A stretch of DNA of 11,708 nucleotides, taken from NCBI GenBank assembly GCA_021299075.1, contig JAJTFU010000039.1, forward strand, positions 1 through 11,708. Direction: 5' to 3'. A program made the translations under genes and the position numbers. Below the pieces are notes generated by a model, which did no database searches, had not been told where the DNA came from, and worked only from the letters and a program-made list of their open reading frames with translations. Every line of letters starts with the position of its first letter. Position 1 is the stretch's first letter. The stretch comes from Novosphingobium sp. GTDB lineage: Bacteria > Pseudomonadota > Alphaproteobacteria > Sphingomonadales > Sphingomonadaceae. Below are positions 1 through 6,530 of the stretch, piece by piece.

Positions 1-470
1 CAGTTGCGCTTTCCAATGGCGGACTGCCGGATGGCCAGGATGCACCCCGGGCCTTTGCCATCTGGCGGGCCTTCGCGAAGTACAGTCCCGTTTTCCCGAT
101 TGGCGGCATCGTAAAACGCGGCACGCGCCGCCCGCTCTCGGCCGAAGAGGTTGCCGCCTACGACGCCCCCTTCCCCACCCGTCCCAGCAAGGCCGCCGCC
201 CGGGCCTATCCGCCGCTGGTTCCGTTCAAGGGCAATGTTGCCGTGCCCGACCAGCTGCGCGCCTGGGAAGTTTTCCGGCAATGGACGAAGCCGTTCCTGT
301 GCTGCTTTTCCGATCAGGACCCGATCACGCGTGGCGGCGATGCAGTCTGGCTGGAGCGCGTTCCGGGCACCCGCGGGATGGCGCATCGAACGTTGCATGG
401 CGGTCATTTCATCCAGGAAGATGACCCTGTTGGCTTTGCCGCTGCGATCATCTCGGCAGCACGCGCATAA
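1..470 (+). CDS. Haloalkane dehalogenase, HLD-I type (3' part only)
   Basis: This is the C-terminal 155 residues of an alpha/beta hydrolase whose start lies left of the window; the first complete codon is at base 3 and the stop at 468-470. Haloalkane dehalogenases hydrolyse a carbon-halogen bond through an Asp-His-Asp triad, usually in the cytoplasm. The fragment aligns by eye along its length with the cap domain and C-terminus of DhlA-type (HLD-I) enzymes. The IWRAF segment in the cap matches the region of the second halide-binding Trp of DhlA. AAYDAPFP is a family block. The second Asp of SDQDPIT fits the catalytic acid, and the His of GGHFIQED is the catalytic base. The nucleophile Asp is outside the window. 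Substrate cannot be read from the sequence, and related epoxide hydrolases share the fold, but the block pattern favours a dehalogenase. The next gene starts about 85 bases downstream on the same strand. Confidence 0.85.
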   Translation, partial: VALSNGGLPDGQDAPRAFAIWRAFAKYSPVFPIGGIVKRGTRRPLSAEEVAAYDAPFPTRPSKAAARAYPPLVPFKGNVAVPDQLRAWEVFRQWTKPFLCCFSDQDPITRGGDAVWLERVPGTRGMAHRTLHGGHFIQEDDPVGFAAAIISAARA

Positions 471-503
471 TTTTCAGAACAAGACTCGGAATTTAGTCCA
501 CTG

Positions 504-547
504 CAATCAATTGTGACGATTGTCTCCCGGTCACGGGTTGCTTAAGC
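504..547. promoter_or_regulatory. Three small inverted repeats upstream of the LuxR-type gene
   Basis: The 80-base gap between the dehalogenase stop and the regulator start holds three dyads in a row: CAATC/GATTG with a 9-base spacer (504-522), CCCG/CGGG with a 4-base loop (526-537), and the palindrome GCTTAAGC (540-547). The first could be an operator for a dimeric helix-turn-helix protein such as the gene just downstream. The second is too short, and lacks a T-run, to be a convincing terminator. I could not pick a sigma-70 promoter with confidence. The arms are short, so chance occurrence is possible. Confidence 0.25.
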
Positions 548-556
548 TTCGTGGCC

Positions 557-1096
557 ATGCAGATGCAGACTCGCCATTCGTCTGATCCCCTGGTCCTGCC
601 CCAGCTGACCCCCAAGCAGCGTGAGGTAATGGCCCTGGTAGCAGACAACCGGACCAGCAAGGAAATCGCTGGTTTACTTGGCATTTCCGAATCCGCAGTG
701 AACCAGCGGATCGAACATATCCGCGCCAGACTGGGCGGATTGCCGCGCGGCGAGATGGCCCGGCTCTATCGTCAGCAATTCGCGCGTGAACAAACGATTG
801 CCGGCACTTTCCCGTCAACATGGAAGAAAATTCAGGTTCATCCCGAGGCCGATTCTGACCAGAGCAGCGGCGTGGAGGGTCCGTCCGGTGCGGTTGCAGC
901 AATGCAGTCACGCAATGCCGGATCAGGGTCGCAACCTTCCCATCCGCTCCTCCCGGTCGGGTTAGCCTGGCTCAGCCGGGAGGAGCCTTTAGCAGCCTTC
1001 TTCCGTAGCGCCGCTGTCGCCGCACTCGTGCTGGCCGGAATGGCGGCCGCAGCCACGATCACCCAGCTGGTTGGTTTCTCCGTCGGCGGCCAATAA
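557..1096 (+). CDS. LuxR/GerE-type HTH regulator with C-terminal membrane helix
   Basis: This is a small transcription regulator of 179 residues. Residues about 17-60 form a GerE/LuxR helix-turn-helix: LTPKQREVMALVA, then SKEIAGLLGISESAVNQRI as the scaffold and recognition helices. No receiver or ligand-binding domain precedes it, so the DNA-binding domain is N-terminal. A polar, Ser/Gly/Pro-rich linker follows (about 95-135), then one hydrophobic, Ala-rich helix near the C-terminus (about 148-170) that looks like a membrane anchor. This architecture suggests a tethered regulator with its DNA-binding head in the cytoplasm. Start choice is uncertain: GTG at 551, ATG at 557 and ATG at 563 are in frame, none has a clear Shine-Dalgarno, and an in-frame stop lies at 494. 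ATG 557 was taken. sdhB begins 89 bases downstream on the same strand. Target genes and signal are unknown. Confidence 0.75.
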   Translation: MQMQTRHSSDPLVLPQLTPKQREVMALVADNRTSKEIAGLLGISESAVNQRIEHIRARLGGLPRGEMARLYRQQFAREQTIAGTFPSTWKKIQVHPEADSDQSSGVEGPSGAVAAMQSRNAGSGSQPSHPLLPVGLAWLSREEPLAAFFRSAAVAALVLAGMAAAATITQLVGFSVGGQ

Positions 1097-1175
1097 AAGC
1101 TGCACAGAGGCGCTTGCTCCTTGCCGCTGAATCGCTAGATGGGGACCCGATGCGGCCACTCCGCCGCGTAGCGAC

Positions 1176-1180
1176 AGGGA
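1176..1180 (+). promoter_or_regulatory. Ribosome binding site that fixes the sdhB start
   Basis: AGGGA lies 5 bases before ATG 1186. It supports that start over an in-frame TTG at 1114, which would add 24 residues unlike SdhB N-termini. Confidence 0.6.
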
Positions 1181-1185
1181 TCGAC

Positions 1186-1968
1186 ATGGCCACTTTCACG
1201 CTTCCTGCTAACAGCAAGATCACCGGCAAGGCCCAGCATCACAAGGCTGAAGGCGCTGCCCGCGTGAAACATTTCACGGTCTATCGCTACGATCCCGACA
1301 GCGGTGAGAACCCGCGCTATGACACCTTCGAGATCGATCTCGACAATTGCGGCCCGATGGTGCTGGACGCGCTGATCAAGATGAAGTCCGAACAGGACCC
1401 ATCGCTCACCTTCCGCCGCTCGTGCCGCGAAGGGATCTGCGGCTCCTGCGCCATGAACATCAACGGCCGCAACGGCCTGGCCTGCACCACCGCGATCGAA
1501 GACCTGAAGGGCGATATCCGCATCACCCCGCTGCCGCATATGGAAGTGATCAAGGACCTGGTGCCTGACTTCACGCACTTCTACGCGCAGTACGCCTCGA
1601 TCCGCCCCTGGCTGCAGACTGTCAGCACCACGCCTTCGGGCAAGGAACGGCTGCAAACGCCCGAACAGCGCGAGAAGCTGGACGGCCTCTACGAATGCAT
1701 CCTGTGCGCCTGCTGCTCGACCTCGTGCCCCAGCTACTGGTGGAACAGCGACAAGTTCCTGGGTCCGGCAATCCTGCTGCAGGCCTATCGCTGGCTGGCT
1801 GACAGCCGGGACGAAATGACCGGTGAGCGGCTGGACGAGCTGGAAGATCCCTTCCGCCTCTATCGCTGCCACACGATCATGAACTGCGCCAACGTGTGCC
1901 CCAAGGGTCTGTCCCCGGCGCGCGCGATCGCCGAGATCAAGAAGATGCAGGCCGCCAAGCATGCGTAA
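1186..1968 (+). CDS. sdhB: Succinate dehydrogenase iron-sulfur subunit
   Basis: SdhB passes electrons from the flavoprotein SdhA through three iron-sulfur clusters to ubiquinone at the SdhC/SdhD membrane anchor (respiratory complex II, TCA cycle). The protein has 260 residues, normal for alphaproteobacteria. All cluster ligands are visible: [2Fe-2S] at C80, C85, C88 and C100; [4Fe-4S] at C171, C174, C177 and C238; [3Fe-4S] at C181, C228 and C234. The N-terminal half is the plant-type ferredoxin domain and the C-terminal half the bacterial ferredoxin domain (CILCACCSTSC, CANVCPKG). ATG 1186 with AGGGA was chosen as start. The usual partners sdhC, sdhD and sdhA are not upstream; a LuxR-type regulator is there instead, so the complex must be encoded from at least two places or in a rearranged order. 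Downstream, a thioesterase gene starts after 16 bases, so the two are probably co-transcribed. Confidence 0.97.
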   Translation: MATFTLPANSKITGKAQHHKAEGAARVKHFTVYRYDPDSGENPRYDTFEIDLDNCGPMVLDALIKMKSEQDPSLTFRRSCREGICGSCAMNINGRNGLACTTAIEDLKGDIRITPLPHMEVIKDLVPDFTHFYAQYASIRPWLQTVSTTPSGKERLQTPEQREKLDGLYECILCACCSTSCPSYWWNSDKFLGPAILLQAYRWLADSRDEMTGERLDELEDPFRLYRCHTIMNCANVCPKGLSPARAIAEIKKMQAAKHA

Positions 1969-1984
1969 CGGGCAGCGCGGCTAA

Positions 1985-2449
1985 GTGGTCGATCAACGCG
2001 GCTTCATCTACGAACCCGATCCGGAAAATCCTGGCTGGCATCGCTGGGAGCTGGCCGACGATACCCGGTTCAATGCCCAGACGATGGGCCGGATGCTGGT
2101 GCGCCCCGAAAGTGATCGGACCTGCCGGGTGCGGATGTTCCCGGAACGCAAGCATTCCAACCTGCTCGACATTGTCCATGGCGCAGTTACCCTCGCCCTG
2201 GTCGATATCGCCCTGTTCGCGGCGATGCGCACGCTGCTGAATGGCAATGCCGGCGGCTCGGTTACGCTGGAGCTGTCCAGCCAGTTCATCGGTGCCGGCG
2301 CGCTTGGTAAGCCATTGGATGCCGTGGTCGAGGTGATGCGTGAGACCAAGCGCCTCGTCTTCATGCGCGGCACCGTGGTCCAGGGCGAAGGCGACGAACA
2401 TCTGGTCGCCACCTTCTCGGGCATCGTCCGCAAGCCTTCGGTAAAATGA
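1985..2449 (+). CDS. PaaI-family hotdog thioesterase
   Basis: This is a single hotdog-fold protein of 154 residues, the normal size for PaaI/YbgC-like acyl-CoA thioesterases, which hydrolyse (often aromatic or medium-chain) acyl-CoA to free acid and CoA in the cytoplasm. The block NLLDIVHGAVTLALVD (residues about 59-74) is the family signature: H65-G begins the central helix and D74 sits at the usual acidic position. The strands SVTLELSSQFIGA and RLVFMRGTVV complete the fold. The start is GTG 1985, because an in-frame TAA lies immediately before it (1982-1984); its Shine-Dalgarno is weak, which suggests translation coupled to sdhB 16 bases upstream. The stop TGA overlaps the zapE start as ATGA (2446-2449). 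The physiological substrate is not visible; the operon position with sdhB and zapE does not point to phenylacetate degradation. Confidence 0.85.
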   Translation: MVDQRGFIYEPDPENPGWHRWELADDTRFNAQTMGRMLVRPESDRTCRVRMFPERKHSNLLDIVHGAVTLALVDIALFAAMRTLLNGNAGGSVTLELSSQFIGAGALGKPLDAVVEVMRETKRLVFMRGTVVQGEGDEHLVATFSGIVRKPSVK

Positions 2450-3561
2450 ACGCGCTGCTGGCGCGGTACGAAGCGCTGGTTGCGGCTGGCGAACTCCGGC
2501 CCGATCCGGAACAACGCGCCGCTGCCGCGCGCCTCGCGCAGTTGCAGCAGGAACTGGAAGCGCCGCAAGGGAGCGGGCTGCTCGGCAAGCTGTTCGGCAA
2601 GAAGCCGCCCAGTCCGCGCCGGCTCTATCTGTGGGGCGGGGTCGGGCGCGGCAAGTCGATGCTGATGGACCTGTTCCACGACAGCCTGGCCATCCCCGAC
2701 AAGCGCCGCGTCCATTTCCACGCCTTCATGCAGGAAGTCCACGCCCGCCTGCGTGAAGCCCGGAAGAGTGAGAGCGGCGATCCGATCCCGCCAGTCGCCG
2801 CTGCCATTGCCGAAGGCCTGCGCGTCCTCGCCTTTGACGAGATGGTGGTCAACAATTCTGCCGATGCGATGATCATGAGCCGGCTGTTCACCGCGCTGAT
2901 CACGCAGCACGGACTGGTGATCGTGACGACCAGCAACCGCGCCCCGTCCGAACTCTACAAGGACGGCCTCAACCGCGAACATTTCCTGCCCTTCATCGCC
3001 CTGATCGAGCGCGAGCTTGATGTGCTGGCACTGAATGGCCCGGTCGATTACCGGCTGGAGCGGCTGGGCGGCATGGCCACCTGGCACACCCCGCTGGGCG
3101 ATGCCGCCACGGCGCAAGTCCGCGAAGCCTTCTTCCGCCTGACCGACTACCCCCCCGAGGATGCCGAACACGTCCCCTCGGCCGAACTGGACCTGGGCGG
3201 CGGGCGCAAGCTGCACGTGCCCAAGAGCCTGAAGGGCGTTGCCGTGTTCAGCTTCAAGCGGCTCTGTGCTGAAGCCCGCGGTGCGCCAGATTACCTTGCC
3301 ATCGCTCAGACCTATCACACGGTAATCCTCGTCGGCATTCCGAAGATGGGGCCGGAGAACCGCAACGAAGCTGCGCGCTTTGTCACGCTGATCGATGCGC
3401 TCTACGAGCAGAAGGTCAAGCTGCTGGCGACAGCCGATGCGGCGCCGGAGGAACTCTACGCCGCCGGCGACGGCCGCTTCGAATTCGAGCGCACGGTCAG
3501 CCGGCTGATGGAAATGCAAAGCGCCGATTACATGGCCCTGGGTCACGGCGAGCAGGGTTGA
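2446..3561 (+). CDS. zapE: Cell division / quality-control ATPase ZapE (AFG1-like)
   Basis: ZapE is an AAA-like P-loop ATPase. In E. coli it associates with the Z-ring and modulates FtsZ bundling; the mitochondrial homologue AFG1/LACE1 takes part in turnover of respiratory-chain subunits. The protein has 371 residues, close to the family norm of about 375. The Walker A motif GGVGRGKS is at residues 64-71, preceded by LYLWG as in other members. Walker B is LAFDE (128-132), followed by the family-typical segment that ends in DAMIMSRLF. TTSNRAP (161-167) is the sensor region, and LYKDGLNREHFLPFI is a diagnostic AFG1 block. The start ATG overlaps the stop of the thioesterase gene (ATGA), so translation is probably coupled. 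The gene ends 68 bases before pirin. Presence in an sdhB operon fits a link to respiratory complexes, but that is inference. Confidence 0.93.
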   Translation: MNALLARYEALVAAGELRPDPEQRAAAARLAQLQQELEAPQGSGLLGKLFGKKPPSPRRLYLWGGVGRGKSMLMDLFHDSLAIPDKRRVHFHAFMQEVHARLREARKSESGDPIPPVAAAIAEGLRVLAFDEMVVNNSADAMIMSRLFTALITQHGLVIVTTSNRAPSELYKDGLNREHFLPFIALIERELDVLALNGPVDYRLERLGGMATWHTPLGDAATAQVREAFFRLTDYPPEDAEHVPSAELDLGGGRKLHVPKSLKGVAVFSFKRLCAEARGAPDYLAIAQTYHTVILVGIPKMGPENRNEAARFVTLIDALYEQKVKLLATADAAPEELYAAGDGRFEFERTVSRLMEMQSADYMALGHGEQG

Positions 3562-3613
3562 ATTAAACTCAGTCGCCACCACTTACCCAACATTCCGGCG
3601 GCAACACCCCGCC

Positions 3614-3620
3614 GAGGTGG
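3614..3620 (+). promoter_or_regulatory. Ribosome binding site of the pirin gene
   Basis: GAGGTGG stands 9 bases before ATG 3630. It is the clearest Shine-Dalgarno on the plus strand here and suggests pirin is translated independently of zapE. The rest of the gap (3562-3629) shows no convincing terminator hairpin. Confidence 0.5.
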
Positions 3621-3629
3621 ATAGCAGAC

Positions 3630-4328
3630 ATGATCGAAGTAAGACCCTTTGCTGGCCTGGGCCATGCGAACCACGGCTGGCTGGATGCCCGCCATCACTT
3701 CAGCTTCGCTTCGTATTACGAGCCCGCCCGGATGGGTTGGGGTGCGATCCGCGTCTGGAATGACGATACGATCGCGCCGCGCAGCGGATTTCCACCGCAC
3801 CCGCACAATGACATGGAGATCGTCACCTTTGTGCGGACCGGGGCGATCACCCACCAGGACAGCCTGGGCAACAAGGGCCGCACTGGCGCCGGCGATGTGC
3901 AGGTGATGAGTGCCGGAACCGGGATCGTCCACGCCGAACACAACCTCGAGGATGAGGCGACGACGCTGTTCCAGATCTGGATCATGCCGGACCGGGCTGG
4001 CGAGGCCCCCGGCTGGGGCCAGCGGGAATTCCCGCGCGGCGAACGTGCCGGGCGTTGGGAAGTGGTTGCCAGCGGCACGCCCGACCTCGACCAGGCCCTG
4101 TCGATCCGCGCCGACGCCAAGGTCGCCGCAGCGACTCTCGCGGCAGGCGAAGCCGCCACCTGGTCAACTGGGGAAGCGCGCCATGTCTATCTGGTTGCGC
4201 CAACCGGAACGATCCGCGTCAACGGCATCGCGGCCCAGGCGCGCGACGGCGTGGCCATAACAGGCGAGGCAAGTATTACCGTCGAAGCGGTCAGCGACTG
4301 CGAAGTCGTCCTGGTGGATTCGCTTTAG
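3630..4328 (+). CDS. Pirin-family bicupin protein
   Basis: Pirins are iron-binding double-cupin proteins. Some (E. coli YhhW, human pirin) show quercetin 2,3-dioxygenase activity, others act as protein-binding regulators, and the true role in most bacteria is unknown. The protein has 232 residues, the length of the short YhhW-type class. The N-terminal cupin carries the block FPPHPHNDMEIVTFV, and metal ligands H57, H59, H101 and E103 are all present at the positions seen in characterised pirins. The segment GDVQVMSAGTGIVHAEHN is the conserved second half of that cupin. The C-terminal cupin (about 130-232) lacks a metal-site pattern, as usual. The gene starts from ATG 3630 with a strong ribosome binding site, and its stop (TAG 4326-4328) overlaps by four bases the stop of the convergent RpfF-like gene. 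Confidence 0.92.
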   Translation: MIEVRPFAGLGHANHGWLDARHHFSFASYYEPARMGWGAIRVWNDDTIAPRSGFPPHPHNDMEIVTFVRTGAITHQDSLGNKGRTGAGDVQVMSAGTGIVHAEHNLEDEATTLFQIWIMPDRAGEAPGWGQREFPRGERAGRWEVVASGTPDLDQALSIRADAKVAAATLAAGEAATWSTGEARHVYLVAPTGTIRVNGIAAQARDGVAITGEASITVEAVSDCEVVLVDSL

Positions 4329-5287
4329 GCCGCTGCGCGCGGCAAACGGGCCTGCGCGCCGGCGAGGCGCTGCATCAGCCTGAGATCTTGCTCACGCAGT
4401 TGCAGCGCCGCGTCTGCCCAGGAATCGACGATATCCCGCAGCTCCGCCAGGGTGACATTGTTGGCCCGGCGACTGGCGCGGCGCGCGCCGACCAGGCCGG
4501 CATGGCGGCGGTTCGACTTGGCAATGAAATCGCGCACGGCCGCCTCACCCTCGCCCGGTTCGGCGAGTTGGTGGACAATGCCAAGTTCATACATTGCTTC
4601 GGCGGAATAGGTCTCGTTGCCCATGATGATCCGGTCCGCCATCGCCTGACCCAGGCGGCGCGAGAGGATCGCATGCGCGCCCATCCCCGGGAACAGTCCG
4701 AACATCACCTCGGGAAGGCCGAACGACGAACCACGTTCCGCAATGATATAGTCAAACGACAGCAGTGCCTCGAACCCGCCGCCCAGCGCCTGGCCCTGCA
4801 CCATACCTATCGTCAGGATCGGCAGATCGAGTGACTGGATATTGCGGTGCAGGATTTCGACACAGCGGTAGCCATAGGCAGCCAGGGCATCGCGATTGCC
4901 CTCACGGATCAGGGCTGCGAACAGCTCAAGATCGCCGCCGAAGCAGAACACGCCGGGAGCACGGCTGCCAAGGATCAGGTATTTCAGCGGTACCCGACCC
5001 GGGCCGAAATAGGCCCCGATCAACCGCTGCCAGTTGGTGAAATCGGCCAGCATCGGCGGCGTAAAGCTGGGCCGGCCAGCGGGTCGCATGTAGGTCCAGA
5101 TCGCTTCTTCAGCCTCGCTGTAGAGCACATCCAGCTCGCTCAAGGCGAACAATTCGTCAGGAATGGCAAGGCGGATCCGCGCCTGGCTCAGCAGGGTCGA
5201 CGCATCGCTATCGCTCACGGAATAGGCGCTGTGCACCTCAGCATGAGGCGCCTCCGAACCTGAAAGATCGCCTGAAAGTCGATCCAT
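4325..5287 (-). CDS. rpfF: RpfF-like crotonase, probable DSF-family signal synthase
   Basis: RpfF is a crotonase-fold enzyme that converts acyl-ACP into cis-2-unsaturated fatty acids (diffusible signal factor, DSF), acting both as dehydratase and thioesterase. The 320-residue protein shows the RpfF pattern rather than that of ordinary enoyl-CoA hydratases: SRAPGVF followed by FGGDLELF (116-123), GGGFE with E173, FGLPE with E193, then FGLFPGMGA and LSRRLG. E173 and E193 are 20 residues apart, like catalytic Glu141 and Glu161 of Xanthomonas RpfF. ATG 5287 was chosen because GAGG stands 5 bases before it; a GTG at 5332 would add 15 residues but has a badly spaced AGG. The N-terminal region is about 30 residues longer than in Xanthomonas RpfF. 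No rpfC, rpfG or rpfR is in view. The ybhGFSR-like operon ends 136 bases upstream on the same strand. A different crotonase function remains possible. Confidence 0.8.
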   Translation of the reverse strand: MDRLSGDLSGSEAPHAEVHSAYSVSDSDASTLLSQARIRLAIPDELFALSELDVLYSEAEEAIWTYMRPAGRPSFTPPMLADFTNWQRLIGAYFGPGRVPLKYLILGSRAPGVFCFGGDLELFAALIREGNRDALAAYGYRCVEILHRNIQSLDLPILTIGMVQGQALGGGFEALLSFDYIIAERGSSFGLPEVMFGLFPGMGAHAILSRRLGQAMADRIIMGNETYSAEAMYELGIVHQLAEPGEGEAAVRDFIAKSNRRHAGLVGARRASRRANNVTLAELRDIVDSWADAALQLREQDLRLMQRLAGAQARLPRAAA

Positions 5288-5292
5288 AAATG

Positions 5293-5296
5293 CCTC
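5293..5296 (-). promoter_or_regulatory. Ribosome binding site favouring ATG 5287 of rpfF
   Basis: On the minus strand GAGG sits 5 bases before ATG 5287. The alternative GTG at 5332 has only AGG three to four bases away, too close for good use. Confidence 0.45.
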
Positions 5297-5350
5297 GCGC
5301 GTAACCCGATTCAGGTATGCTGGTAAAACCACTTACCTGCTATTTTCAGG

Positions 5351-5380
5351 AATCTAACCGAGGGTGGAGTCGCTTGGCAA
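5351..5380 (-). promoter_or_regulatory. Possible promoter of the rpfF-like gene
   Basis: Read on the minus strand, TTGCCA (5375-5380, five of six matches to the -35 consensus) is followed after 18 bases by TAGATT (5351-5356, four of six to -10). Transcription would begin near 5344, about 55 bases before ATG 5287, making GTG 5332 an unlikely start. Judged by eye only. Confidence 0.3.
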
Positions 5381-5394
5381 AGGAAATCTTTACC
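5376..5394 (-). repeat. Inverted repeat between ybhR and rpfF
   Basis: GGTAAAG and CTTTGCC on the minus strand flank a 5-base spacer (7 pairs, one of them G-U in RNA). The repeat is about 30 bases after the ybhR stop and overlaps the possible rpfF -35 element. No T-run follows it, so it is not a standard intrinsic terminator; it could be an operator for rpfF or a 3'-end stabilising hairpin of the ybh transcript. The wobble pair fits a minus-strand RNA better than a plus-strand one. Confidence 0.35.
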
Positions 5395-5423
5395 CTGTGC
5401 GGTGAAGCGAGTCCCAATTCTGG

Positions 5424-6530
5424 TCAGCTGCTGCGTCCGCGCAACAGGGTGTGACCCAACAAAAGCGCCACCAGGGCAACGGCCAGCATGGGCCAGATAT
5501 GCCCCGCGATCATCGCAGCGGGCATGTCTTTCAGGAAGACGCCGTGGGTAATCGCCAGGAGATGGCTGAGCGGATCGGTCGCCGCGATGGGCTGGAGCCA
5601 GGCCGGCATGCCATCGATCGGGCTGGCATAGCCGGACAGCAGAATCATCGGCACAATCACCAGGAACCCGCCCAGGAAGGCCTGCTGCTGGTTCGCGGCG
5701 ACGCTGGAAATGGCGAGGCCAATCGCGCTGACCGCCAGACTGAACGCGGCAATTGCCAGCACAATCAATAGGTAGGAACCAAGAAACGGCACGTCTGACA
5801 GCAAGGCCACCATCGCGACATAAAATGACCCGTTGAACAGACCGACAAGAAAGGCCGGTACCATCTTGCCCGTCAGGATCTCCCAGTGCCGCATGGGCAG
5901 AGCCATCAACTGGTCATAGGTTCCGAACTCGCGCTCCCGGGCGATGGCCTGGACCGACACCGAGAGGACCAACACGGTGGTGATCACCGCAATCATCCCC
6001 GGCAGGGTGAACCAGCTATAGTCGAGGTTGGGATTGTACCAGTTGCGCACCACCAGATCCGGGGCCGCCGGACCAGGACGCAGGGCCATGCCGGTAGTTG
6101 CGGTAATTTCCGAGATATAGGTAGTAACAATCTGGGCAGCATTGACTCTTCGGCCATCGAGTAAGAGGCCGATCTGCCCTTCTTCGCCCCGGGCGACCCG
6201 GGCTGACAGGTCCGGCGGAAGGATCATCCCGCCCAATACCTCGCGCTGCTCGATCGCCACCCCAAGCGCCGCCTCGTTGGGGTAGACGATAACCTCCCCG
6301 ACATTTCGGGCCGCCCCCACGGCTGCCAGGAATTGCTCGGAGGCGATCCCGGTGTCACGGTTGACCAGACCAAGCGAGACGTTCTTCACTTCCAGGGTGG
6401 TTGCCAGGCCGAACAGGATGAGCTGAATCACTGGACTGGCCACCAGCGTGGTCATCACGCGCCGGTCGCGCAGCACCACCGCCAGCTCCTTGAGCGCCAT
6501 GGCGATAACCCGGACCAGCGCCCCGCTCAT
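5424..6530 (-). CDS. ybhR: ABC-2 type permease, YbhR-like
   Basis: This is the second membrane subunit of a four-part ABC-2 exporter. The protein has 368 residues, the same length as E. coli YbhR, and shares distinctive blocks with it: LVVRNWYNPNLDY (159-171), the AREREFGTYDQL type loop (198-208), QQQAFLGGF and LLSGYASPIDGMPAWLQP (297-314). The layout is one N-terminal membrane helix (about 28-47), a periplasmic domain (about 50-170), then five to six membrane helices to the C-terminus. The start ATG 6530 overlaps the ybhS stop as ATGA; a longer reading frame begins further upstream inside ybhS but is not homologous there. In E. coli, YbhFSR has been linked to drug efflux and Na+/Li+ export; the substrate here is not visible. 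It is the last gene of the operon, and rpfF follows on the same strand. Confidence 0.92.
   Translation of the reverse strand: MSGALVRVIAMALKELAVVLRDRRVMTTLVASPVIQLILFGLATTLEVKNVSLGLVNRDTGIASEQFLAAVGAARNVGEVIVYPNEAALGVAIEQREVLGGMILPPDLSARVARGEEGQIGLLLDGRRVNAAQIVTTYISEITATTGMALRPGPAAPDLVVRNWYNPNLDYSWFTLPGMIAVITTVLVLSVSVQAIAREREFGTYDQLMALPMRHWEILTGKMVPAFLVGLFNGSFYVAMVALLSDVPFLGSYLLIVLAIAAFSLAVSAIGLAISSVAANQQQAFLGGFLVIVPMILLSGYASPIDGMPAWLQPIAATDPLSHLLAITHGVFLKDMPAAMIAGHIWPMLAVALVALLLGHTLLRGRSS

Noticed and set aside
1114..1141. Possible sdhB promoter (TTGCTC, 16 bases, TAGATG)
   Set aside because: Only about half of the consensus positions match in each box; not better than chance by eye.
1152..1167. 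GCGGC/GCCGC hairpin upstream of sdhB
   Set aside because: Five pairs of pure GC are frequent by chance in DNA this GC-rich, and nothing else supports a regulatory role.
1114..1185. 24-residue extension of SdhB from TTG 1114
   Set aside because: ATG 1186 has a good ribosome binding site and the expected N-terminus.
1135..1962. 275-residue minus-strand frame opposite sdhB
   Set aside because: SdhB is certain from its cluster cysteines; the opposite frame has a composition typical of a shadow frame.
2008..3582. 524-residue open frame on the minus strand across the thioesterase and zapE genes
   Set aside because: It is antisense to two clearly homologous genes and shows no recognisable domain; long antisense frames are common in GC-rich DNA.
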